Positions 48,057-54,583 of a stretch of 54,583 bases of DNA are shown in pieces. The notes below the pieces were generated by a model, which saw nothing but the letters and a program-made list of their open reading frames with translations, ran no database searches and was not told where the DNA came from. Position numbers and translations under genes: made by a program. Source of the stretch: Alphaproteobacteria bacterium UBA2964 (lineage in GTDB: Bacteria > Pseudomonadota > Alphaproteobacteria > MPNO01 > UBA2964). Where the stretch lies: assembly GCA_905182615.1 (NCBI GenBank), contig CAJJCG010000045.1, forward strand, positions 1 to 54,583, written 5' to 3'. Position 1 is the stretch's first letter, and every line of letters begins with the position of its first letter.

Positions 48057-48936
48057 GCGGACACCTGCTCAAAGACGGTTTTATCGCGCGGTTGGCTACC
48101 CATTAGAAGCTCTCGGCGTCGCCCTCGTTTATGGGTTTTTCTCGTTGCTCCCCATGGACACCGCATCAGGCGTTGGCGGGTGGATTGGCCGTATCATTGG
48201 CCCCCGTCTCGGGTATCAGAAACGCGCTATCGCCAGCCTGAAACGCGCCTTTCCCGAATATGACGACACGCATATTCGTCAGATTACCACGGATTTATGG
48301 GACAACCTGGGCCGTGTCCTTGCGGAGTTACCGCATCTCGAAAAAATCATCGATGAGCGTGTCGAGGTCCTAAACAAAGAAAACATCGCCGCAGTCAAAC
48401 CTGAAGGCACTCCCTGCATCTTTTTTTCCGGCCACTTTGCCAATTGGGAGCTCTTTGCCCTGACCGCACAAAAATCCGGCGTGCCCTATGTCCAGGTTTA
48501 TCGTGCCGCCAATAATCACTTTGTTGACGCTATGCTCCGTAAAATCAGAAAACTCGAAGACAAAGACATCATCCCCAAAGGCCTTCGCGGCGCCCGGGGA
48601 GCAATTTCCGCACTTCGTTCCGGCCGTCGCCTCGGCATGCTGGTTGATCAAAAGATGAATGATGGCATTCCCGTCGAGCTATTTGGTCGGATGGCCATGA
48701 CCGCTCCCGCTGTTGCTGAGCTCTCCATCCGTTACGATTGCCCGGCTATTCCGGTCCGCATAATACGAAAAGGCGGATGCCATTTTCAGGTTCTGCTTGC
48801 CCAGCAATTAGAAAAACCCGCCGACGGAGACGTGCCGGCAATGATCAGGAATATTAATGCTTTATTCGAAGAATGGGCAACGGAGCGTCCTGGGCAATGG
48901 CTAGGTTGGCTGCACCGTCGGTGGCCGGAAGATTAA
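48049..48936 (+). CDS. lpxL: Lipid A acyltransferase (LpxL/HtrB family)
   Basis: Transfers a secondary acyl chain to Kdo-lipid A. 295 residues with an N-terminal membrane helix (about 17-37). The catalytic HX4E motif is HFANWE in FFSGHFANWELF, and LGMLVDQKMNDGIPVELFGR follows as in the family. The ATG overlaps lpxK by eight bases. The fatty acid used (C12 or other) cannot be read from sequence. It is convergent with the M23 gene seven bases away. Confidence 0.93.
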   Translation: MAKRTPAQRRFYRAVGYPLEALGVALVYGFFSLLPMDTASGVGGWIGRIIGPRLGYQKRAIASLKRAFPEYDDTHIRQITTDLWDNLGRVLAELPHLEKIIDERVEVLNKENIAAVKPEGTPCIFFSGHFANWELFALTAQKSGVPYVQVYRAANNHFVDAMLRKIRKLEDKDIIPKGLRGARGAISALRSGRRLGMLVDQKMNDGIPVELFGRMAMTAPAVAELSIRYDCPAIPVRIIRKGGCHFQVLLAQQLEKPADGDVPAMIRNINALFEEWATERPGQWLGWLHRRWPED

Positions 48937-48943
48937 CCTAGGG

Positions 48944-49762
48944 TCATTTTTTTTGTACCTTTGGCATCGGCCCAACTAGCAAAGATGGATCAAGACGCAT
49001 CGTCTTCCAGGTCAGGCCCCAATGCAGATGAGGGCCAGTGGCGCGTCCGGTTTTTCCTACCCGTCCAATGAGCTCACCCTTGCGGACACGCTGACCTTCT
49101 TTCACGAGGACCTTGCTGAGGTGGATGTAGATTGTGCCCACGCCAAGGCCGTGATCGATCTGGATTGTCTTGCCAGTAAAGAACATCCCTTCATGGGTGA
49201 GCGACACGACCCCATCTGAGGCCGCAATTATCGGGGCACCGGAAGGTGCCGCGATATCAACGCCTAAGTGCGGCGCACGTGGCTTGCCATTAAGAATGCG
49301 CTGACTGCCATAAACGCCGGAGATACGACCGCGTGCCGGCCACACAAAACCATTCTTAAAATCAACGATTTGGGTAACACGGTGCCGGACGGCATTGAGA
49401 AGTTTTTGCTCTCTTGCTATCCGTTTATAGTCCCGTTTTTTCGGCGTGACCTTACGCTTCGGCAAACCGTCGATGCGCTGAATTCTATAATTTCGTTTAC
49501 GGATTTTCAGCTTTCTTTGCGCAACGCTACCATCCTTACGACGAACAGAAAGAAGCGCGTTTGACTTGGCATCACGCGGCAACCCAAAGACAAAACTGCC
49601 GTCCGGCAATGCCAATAGGGGAACCCCATCAAGTAAGACAGAACTGCCCGGGGCCACTTTTCCGGTAATCAGTGTTCCTTGCGTAAAAGCCCCTTTTAAC
49701 TCCAACGCGCTTGCCTGCGCCCCGACAAACAAAACGGCTACAAGCAAAAGAAGCCGTATCAC
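48944..49762 (-). CDS. M23 family metallopeptidase (LytM-like)
   Basis: 272-residue secreted zinc peptidase or inactive activator of cell-wall hydrolases. Signal peptide at 1-19 (LLLLVAVLFVGAQASA). The middle is Lys/Arg-rich and the C-terminal M23 domain has HLGVDIAAPSG (H-x3-D zinc ligands) and GPHLHWGL (H-x-H), so the zinc site is intact. GTG start at 49762 overlaps the xseA stop codon (GTGA). Likely acts on peptidoglycan in the periplasm. Confidence 0.92.
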   Translation of the reverse strand: MIRLLLLVAVLFVGAQASALELKGAFTQGTLITGKVAPGSSVLLDGVPLLALPDGSFVFGLPRDAKSNALLSVRRKDGSVAQRKLKIRKRNYRIQRIDGLPKRKVTPKKRDYKRIAREQKLLNAVRHRVTQIVDFKNGFVWPARGRISGVYGSQRILNGKPRAPHLGVDIAAPSGAPIIAASDGVVSLTHEGMFFTGKTIQIDHGLGVGTIYIHLSKVLVKEGQRVRKGELIGRVGKTGRATGPHLHWGLTWKTMRLDPSLLVGPMPKVQKK

Positions 49763-51339
49763 AGGAGCGACCCCTGACTATCATCAGGTGGACCGGGTTT
49801 CTTTACCGCTGCTTTCTTGATTAAGTGTTTTTGAGATTTGGCGCGCGGTTTCGTCAAATTTGGCTTGCCGCCCTCGTCGCCAAATGCCGCACCACGCGAG
49901 CCATCTAAGAACTCTATCTCGATCGCGCCGCCTGCCACGGCCTCTGCCGCACGCATTACCGGCTTACCGTCTCCATCCCGGACCAAGGCAAATCCGCGTT
50001 CCAAAACCCCTTTATAGGAAAGACTTTCAAGCAGCTGCCCCTGAGAAGAAATCCGGTCCTGGCCTGATTTGAAAATTCGTGCGATGGCGTTTGGCAATCG
50101 TACTGTCGTTTCCAACCCGTCAAATTGCATCTTGCTGTTTTGCAAATTTGACGAGATCGCCAGATTAAACCGTTCCCCTGTTTGTAACAAACGCTCTCCG
50201 GCCGAATTCATAACATCCCGTGGGTGACGCAAACGCGCGCCGATACCTGCAACGCGTTCGCGATGCTGCTCCAGCCTGTTAACGACCGAGAGTTTAAGTC
50301 GATCCGTTTCGCTATCGAGACGTTGCGCCGCCTCTTCCAGCAGATGATCAGGCTGCGGCAACCCCCTTGCCAGCCCTTCAAGCTGCAGCCGTTGATCTTC
50401 CCAACAGCGTTCCAGCCCAGCCACCAGCCGCCGCTGATTATCGAGGAGCTGAGCTTCCAGATCAGCCCGCACCGGCACGGCCATCTCCGCCGCCGCTGTC
50501 GGTGTTGGTGCCCGCACATCAGAGGCAAAATCGATCAGAGTCGTGTCAGTTTCGTGACCCACCGCAGAGATCAGCGGAATATCACTTTCCGCCGCTGCAC
50601 GGACAACGATTTCTTCATTGAAGGCCCAAAGATCCTCAAGACTGCCGCCACCCCGTGCCACGATTAACAAATCTGGCCGCGGCACAACACCATCAACCAC
50701 GCAGGCATTGAACCCGTTGATCGCTTTAGCGACCTGCTCTGCGGCGCCATCCCCCTGCACAATCACCGGCCATAACAGTACACGGCGCGGAAAGCGAGCC
50801 GCCAGCCGATGCAAAATATCGCGAATAACCGCCCCCGTCGGCGAGGTAATTACGCCAATGATTTCGGGTAGGAACGGCAAATCCTGTTTCCGACCGGGGT
50901 CGAAAAGCCCCTCTGCGGTCAACTTCTTGCGGCGACCCTCGAGCAATTTGAGCAGCGCGCCTTCACCGGCGAGCTCAACGGCTTCAACGACAAGCTGATA
51001 TTTAGAACTACGGGGATAAGAAGATATCCGTCCGGTACAGATAACTTCCATCCCTTCCTCTAGGGTGATGCCCAATTTGCCAACGGAACCCCGCCAGCAG
51101 ACACCATCCATCGCAGCGTCTGCGTCCTTCAGCGTGAAATAGAGATGTCCCGACCCATGATAGTTAGGACGAGAGATTTCACCCCTGACTCGGACCCGTC
51201 CAAACGCGCCCTCCAGAGTCCGTTTTACCGCGCCGGAAATCTCTCCGACCGAGAATTCACTGATATTATGCTCGAGTCCTGTTGCAGGAGGAGCGTCAGA
51301 ATCAAAAAGAGAGCTGTTGTCAGTTATCTTGTCAGTCAT
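49759..51339 (-). CDS. xseA: Exodeoxyribonuclease VII large subunit
   Basis: Large subunit of the single-strand-specific nuclease. 526 residues: an N-terminal OB-fold (about 25-125, with VRVRGEISRPNYHGSGHLYF), the catalytic domain with IGVITSPTGAVIRDILHRL, ARGGGSLEDLWAFNEE and SAVGHETDTTLIDFASDVRA, then a coiled-coil region and a Lys/Pro-rich C-terminal extension of about 50 residues. xseB is not visible. It is read divergently from purD across 84 bases and coupled to the M23 gene. Confidence 0.96.
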   Translation of the reverse strand: MTDKITDNSSLFDSDAPPATGLEHNISEFSVGEISGAVKRTLEGAFGRVRVRGEISRPNYHGSGHLYFTLKDADAAMDGVCWRGSVGKLGITLEEGMEVICTGRISSYPRSSKYQLVVEAVELAGEGALLKLLEGRRKKLTAEGLFDPGRKQDLPFLPEIIGVITSPTGAVIRDILHRLAARFPRRVLLWPVIVQGDGAAEQVAKAINGFNACVVDGVVPRPDLLIVARGGGSLEDLWAFNEEIVVRAAAESDIPLISAVGHETDTTLIDFASDVRAPTPTAAAEMAVPVRADLEAQLLDNQRRLVAGLERCWEDQRLQLEGLARGLPQPDHLLEEAAQRLDSETDRLKLSVVNRLEQHRERVAGIGARLRHPRDVMNSAGERLLQTGERFNLAISSNLQNSKMQFDGLETTVRLPNAIARIFKSGQDRISSQGQLLESLSYKGVLERGFALVRDGDGKPVMRAAEAVAGGAIEIEFLDGSRGAAFGDEGGKPNLTKPRAKSQKHLIKKAAVKKPGPPDDSQGSLL

Positions 51340-51423
51340 GGCGACTCACATTCTATGCTAAACGGGAAGAAGCATACCAGCAGCGTAACGCGCTAAATGA
51401 AAAGTACAGGGGAGAATAACACA

Positions 51424-52701
51424 GTGAGGATCTTGGTAGTAGGCGGCGGCGGCCGTGAACATGCGTTGTGCTGGGCTATTGCGGGTTCCCCTCTGGTTAC
51501 CAAGCTCTATTGCGCGCCAGGCAATGCCGGAATTGCGCAGGAAGCCGAATGCGTCGCCATAGCCGCTGAGGACGTCGACGGGATCATCCGATTCGCGCAG
51601 GACAATGAAATCGAGTTTGTCGTCATTGGCCCCGAAGCCCCTCTCGTCGCAGGACTCGCTGATAAGCTGGCGGATCTCGACATAAAATCTTTCGGACCAA
51701 GTGCGGCTGCAGCTGAAATGGAGGGTTCCAAGGGTTTCATGAAGGATTTCTGTGCCCGCCACGATATCCCGACCGCAGCCTATGGCAGGGTTACAGATAT
51801 TCCAGCCGCAAGAGCCTTTATCGCTGAACACGGTGCACCGATCGTCGTTAAGGCTGACGGTCTCGCTGCCGGCAAAGGTGTGATCATCGCAGAAACGGTG
51901 GAGCAAGCGAATGCCGCGGTGAACGATATGCTGGAAAGTGGCGCCTTTGGCGCCGCCGGCGCCGAGGTAGTGATCGAAGAATTCCTCGGCGGCGAAGAAG
52001 CCAGCTTCTTTGTGCTGTGCGATGGTGAGACCGCTCTGCCACTAGCCTCCGCCCAGGATCACAAGCGGGTCGGTGATGGCGATACCGGGCCTAATACCGG
52101 CGGCATGGGTGCCTATTCCCCCGCCCCAATTGTGACCGATGCCATGGTAGAGACCATCATGAAAACCATAATCAACCCGACGATGGCGGGGATGAAGGCT
52201 GAGGGAAAACCCTACAAAGGTGTGCTCTATGCCGGTCTGATGATCGAGAATGGTCAGCCAAAGCTGCTGGAGTACAATGTCCGGTTCGGTGACCCCGAAT
52301 GTCAGGTTTTGATGATGCGGCTGATGTCGGACCTGTTACCGGCGCTCATTGCGTCAGCAGACGGCGTGCTCAAAGACTTTGATTTACGCTGGTACGACGA
52401 GACAGCGCTAACCGTGGTCATGGCGGCCAATGGCTACCCAGGCACCTATGACAAAGGCAGCGTTATCAGAGGTCTAGAAGATGCCAGCCGGGATCGTGAC
52501 ATCACGATTTTCCACGCAGGGACAGCAATTGGAGAGAATGGCGAGATATGCGCGACAGGCGGCCGCGTTATCGCAGTGACAGCGCTGGGCGACACAGTCG
52601 CAGAGGCCCAGTCCACAGCCTACAAAGCGGTTGATGCTGTCGACTGGCCGGGCGGGTTTTGCCGCCGGGATATCGGCTGGCGGGCCCTGGAACGGGAATA
52701 A
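51424..52701 (+). CDS. purD: Phosphoribosylamine-glycine ligase
   Basis: Second step of purine synthesis, joining phosphoribosylamine and glycine with ATP. 425 residues from the GTG at 51424, preceded by GGGGAG; this gives the family N-terminus [18 protein letters not shown]-grasp features: [49 protein letters not shown] and [14 protein letters not shown] 9-codon upstream extension from 51397 is unlikely. xseA-purD divergence is common in alphaproteobacteria. Confidence 0.97.
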   Translation: MRILVVGGGGREHALCWAIAGSPLVTKLYCAPGNAGIAQEAECVAIAAEDVDGIIRFAQDNEIEFVVIGPEAPLVAGLADKLADLDIKSFGPSAAAAEMEGSKGFMKDFCARHDIPTAAYGRVTDIPAARAFIAEHGAPIVVKADGLAAGKGVIIAETVEQANAAVNDMLESGAFGAAGAEVVIEEFLGGEEASFFVLCDGETALPLASAQDHKRVGDGDTGPNTGGMGAYSPAPIVTDAMVETIMKTIINPTMAGMKAEGKPYKGVLYAGLMIENGQPKLLEYNVRFGDPECQVLMMRLMSDLLPALIASADGVLKDFDLRWYDETALTVVMAANGYPGTYDKGSVIRGLEDASRDRDITIFHAGTAIGENGEICATGGRVIAVTALGDTVAEAQSTAYKAVDAVDWPGGFCRRDIGWRALERE

Positions 52702-52761
52702 TCCTAGTAAGTTCGTCCCGACATCTGCGGCGAGGTTGTAAGAATATTGGGAAGCCCGCAA

Positions 52762-52800
52762 GATTACTCTTTGAAGGACAGCCCTTGCCTGTCCGTAATC
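52762..52800 (+). promoter_or_regulatory. Two-part hairpin before the SDR gene
   Basis: An inner stem GGACAG (52776-52781) / CTGTCC (52789-52794) sits inside an outer stem GATTAC (52762-52767) / GTAATC (52795-52800), with an eight-base bulge on the 5' side. It ends 17 bases before the SDR start codon, next to AGGGA. No T-run follows. It may be a translational control element or a purD 3' stabiliser. Confidence 0.5.
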
Positions 52801-52817
52801 AACAGGGATGTAAAATT

Positions 52818-53606
52818 ATGGAAATCCGCCTGGACGGAAAATCCGCGCTCATTACTGGTGGAAGCCAGGGGCTCGGCAAAGGCATGGCGCTCAAATTCGC
52901 GGAAGCAGGAGCGGATGTTACGATTATCGCCCGCGGACAGGATTTACTGGACACCGCCAAGGGTGAGATAGAGGCCATCGGTGGCCGGAAGGTCGTGGCG
53001 ATCTCCTGTGACCTGATGGACGCCACGACGACGGCGGAAGCCTTCGCCAAAGCCGAAACGGAATTAGGCAAAATAGACATCCTGATCAACAATGCCGGTA
53101 CGTCAAAATCTGGACGCTTTCTCGATATCACCGACCAGGAATGGCATGACGATTTTGAGCTCAAATTGTTTGCCGCTGTCCGCCTGTGTCGCCTCGCTTT
53201 ACCTGCTATGCAATCCCGCAAATGGGGACGGATTATCAATGTGCTGAATATTGGCTCGAAGGCACCTGGCGCTAACGGTGCACCAACCGCTGTCGCCCGC
53301 GCCGCCGGGTTATCGCTAACCAAAGTGCTCGCCAATACCGGGGCTGGCGACAACGTGCTCGTTAACGCGTTACTGGTCGGCTTTATCAAATCTGGCCAGT
53401 GGGAACGGCTCTATGCCGAAAAGCAGCCGAATCAGGAATACGAAGACTTTCTGCAGGACATGGTTGATGTCCGGAATATTCCAATGGGCCGCATCGGTGA
53501 AACCGATGAATTTGCCAATACGGCCCTTTTTCTCGCATCCGACGCGGGCAGCTACATTACCGGTGCCGCAATCAATGTCGATGGCGGAAAATCGCCAGTC
53601 GTCTAG
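52818..53606 (+). CDS. Short-chain dehydrogenase/reductase family protein with atypical active site
   Basis: 262-residue Rossmann protein resembling FabG-type SDRs. The nucleotide motif is TGGSQGLGKGMA (about 15-26), NNAG is present, and the C-terminal FLASDAGSYITGAAINVDGG is typical. The catalytic Y-x-x-x-K is replaced: the aligned segment reads GSKAPGANGAPTAVARAAG, so Tyr and Lys appear to be Thr and Arg. The activity may be altered or lost. ATG at 52818 with AGGGA upstream; a longer frame from 52659 overlaps purD and is rejected. It overlaps the convergent hydroxyacid dehydrogenase gene by four bases. Confidence 0.85.
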   Translation: MEIRLDGKSALITGGSQGLGKGMALKFAEAGADVTIIARGQDLLDTAKGEIEAIGGRKVVAISCDLMDATTTAEAFAKAETELGKIDILINNAGTSKSGRFLDITDQEWHDDFELKLFAAVRLCRLALPAMQSRKWGRIINVLNIGSKAPGANGAPTAVARAAGLSLTKVLANTGAGDNVLVNALLVGFIKSGQWERLYAEKQPNQEYEDFLQDMVDVRNIPMGRIGETDEFANTALFLASDAGSYITGAAINVDGGKSPVV

Positions 53607-54568
53607 TTGTCGTAATATTTAGCAGGCTCGACCAGCTCGTTTTCCGTCAATCCACGTAACGCTGCCTGTGCCATAGCGACACGGGTTTCTTCTGTGCTTG
53701 CGCCTATATGCGGCGTGGCGAGAAAGTTTGGCAGATTAAGCAAGCGGTCATTCTCTGCAGGCTCAACGGCAAAAACATCAAAGCACGCCGCCCGCAGGGA
53801 CTCATTCTCAAGACGGTCCGCTAACGCATCCTCGTCAACGATTTCACCGCGGCAAGTATTAACGAGAACAGCTTCAGGCCGCATGCGCTCAAGCACCTCC
53901 CGTGTATACAGCCCACGGGTCGATTGGGTCTTCGGCAGATGCAAGGTGAGAACCTCCGACCGCTGCAGTAATTCATCAAACGATACTGAGGTCACACCAT
54001 GTTCTGCATAAAACACGGGGTACTCTTTCACATCACAAGACAGGATGGTGCAGTTAAACGGCTTTAGCATACGCACGACTTCTTTGCCGATATTGCCGCA
54101 GCCATGAATACCAACCGTGCGCCCAGTTAACAGCTCACCATTACGATAGCGTGGCCGGTCACCAGCTCGCATTGACTGGTTCATCGGCGTAATCCAGCGC
54201 AAAGCATTTATCATAAAACTTAGTGCCAGCTCCGCAACGGAGAGCTTATTGACACCAAAGGTATAGCCGAAGCGAACGCCGTGGGATTTCAACGCATCAA
54301 AATCGATGGTCTCACACCCCGCCCCGAATTTGGCGACAATTTTGAGCTCCGGTAAGGCGGTCAGAACGCGGTCCGTGAGAGGTTCGAACCCGACAATGGC
54401 TGCGTCACAACCAGATAAATATTCAATCAACCGATCTTCATCGGTAATTCGTTCATCATCCACTAACCAAGCTTCGGGATAAGCATCCAGAATGATTTTC
54501 CGCATCACGGGATGGGAACAGGGGGTAGCAGCAGAAACACCGAGTTGCTTGATCATCACATCATCCAT
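53603..54568 (-). CDS. D-isomer 2-hydroxyacid dehydrogenase (phosphoglycerate-dehydrogenase-like)
   Basis: 321 residues. The NAD-binding motif GIHGCGNIGKEVV lies at about 153-165, and the catalytic triad is visible as Arg in VNTCRGEIVDEDAL, Glu in FAVEPAEN and His in TPHIGAST. The length corresponds to a SerA catalytic core with no ACT domain, so it may be a phosphoglycerate or another 2-hydroxyacid dehydrogenase. ATGs at codons 1 and 5 are possible starts. The last 15 bases of the window upstream of it hold no recognisable gene. Confidence 0.9.
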   Translation of the reverse strand: MDDVMIKQLGVSAATPCSHPVMRKIILDAYPEAWLVDDERITDEDRLIEYLSGCDAAIVGFEPLTDRVLTALPELKIVAKFGAGCETIDFDALKSHGVRFGYTFGVNKLSVAELALSFMINALRWITPMNQSMRAGDRPRYRNGELLTGRTVGIHGCGNIGKEVVRMLKPFNCTILSCDVKEYPVFYAEHGVTSVSFDELLQRSEVLTLHLPKTQSTRGLYTREVLERMRPEAVLVNTCRGEIVDEDALADRLENESLRAACFDVFAVEPAENDRLLNLPNFLATPHIGASTEETRVAMAQAALRGLTENELVEPAKYYDN

Positions 54569-54583
54569 TCAGACTATAAACAT

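Noticed and set aside
52659..52817. SDR gene starting at 52659 inside purD
   Set aside because: The extra 53 residues have no SDR character and overlap purD; the ATG at 52818 gives a normal SDR start with AGGGA upstream.
54370..54400. tRNA T-loop-like GGTTCGAACCC
   Set aside because: Lies within the hydroxyacid dehydrogenase coding sequence and no cloverleaf can be drawn around it.

Overview
The window is ordinary, gene-dense chromosome of an alphaproteobacterium, most likely a marine or otherwise free-living Rhodospirillales-like lineage. The evidence is gene content and order. It holds a split atpI-atpB-atpE-atpF'-atpF F0 cluster with two b-type subunits. It also holds a coxB-coxA-ctaB-(small protein)-ctaG-coxC-DUF983-SURF1-thrC-M16 neighbourhood, ispH-thrB-rnhA, an msbA-DUF374-waaA-lpxK-lpxL lipid A block, a plant/alphaproteobacterial-type gshA, DUF3126 and a YqgE protein. 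Coding regions are moderately GC-rich, and GTG and TTG starts are frequent. I see no insertion sequence, phage, CRISPR array, tRNA or rRNA gene.

Layout. 1-4.1 kb: the end of a DsbA-like oxidoreductase and smc. 4.2-6.7 kb: the F0 ATP synthase operon, with a near-consensus promoter and two hairpins behind atpE. 7.0-7.9 kb: a tandem CDGSH protein and a lipoprotein. 8.0-11.0 kb: ispH, thrB, rnhA and a membrane methyltransferase. 11.0-15.5 kb: an MDR oxidoreductase, a peroxiredoxin, a DsbD/ScsB-type reductase and yqgE. 15.5-19.8 kb (minus): an M16 protease, threonine synthase and an M32 carboxypeptidase. 19.9-28.2 kb: a NAPRTase-like gene, then on the minus strand the aa3-type cytochrome c oxidase operon with its heme (ctaB), copper (ctaG) and SURF1 assembly factors and a 45-residue membrane protein. 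28.5-32.9 kb: tldD, a decayed GAF-domain remnant in AT-rich DNA, an amidase, DUF3126 and a frameshifted EF-hand protein. 32.9-43.2 kb: gshA, rsmE, ubiA, a two-domain CMD/AhpD-like gene with an in-frame TGA, an enoyl-CoA hydratase, a CoA-binding ligase-like protein, a UbiD-family decarboxylase and tldE/pmbA. 43.2-48.9 kb: the lipid A/LPS block. 48.9-54.6 kb: an M23 peptidase, xseA, purD, an SDR protein and a 2-hydroxyacid dehydrogenase.

How the genes fit together. Respiration (cox genes, atp genes, ubiA and possibly the UbiD-family gene for quinone) and envelope building (msbA, waaA, lpxK, lpxL, M23, DsbA/DsbD) dominate. Amino-acid and purine synthesis (thrB, thrC, purD), isoprenoids (ispH) and redox defence (gshA, peroxiredoxin, the AhpD-like gene) make up much of the rest. 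thrB and thrC, and tldD and tldE, are functional pairs that are present but not adjacent.

The most unusual object is the minus-strand gene at 36047-37154. It encodes a carboxymuconolactone-decarboxylase/AhpD-like protein in which an in-frame TGA sits exactly where the second cysteine of the C-x-x-C...H active site belongs. It is a candidate selenoprotein (C-x-x-U). A one-base excess in a C6 run near its 5' end is a second lesion, so the alternative is a recent pseudogene or an assembly error. Other unusual structures are a triple tandem RBS/start unit before DUF3126, a hexanucleotide repeat that supplies the thrC ribosome-binding site, and paired hairpins behind atpE.
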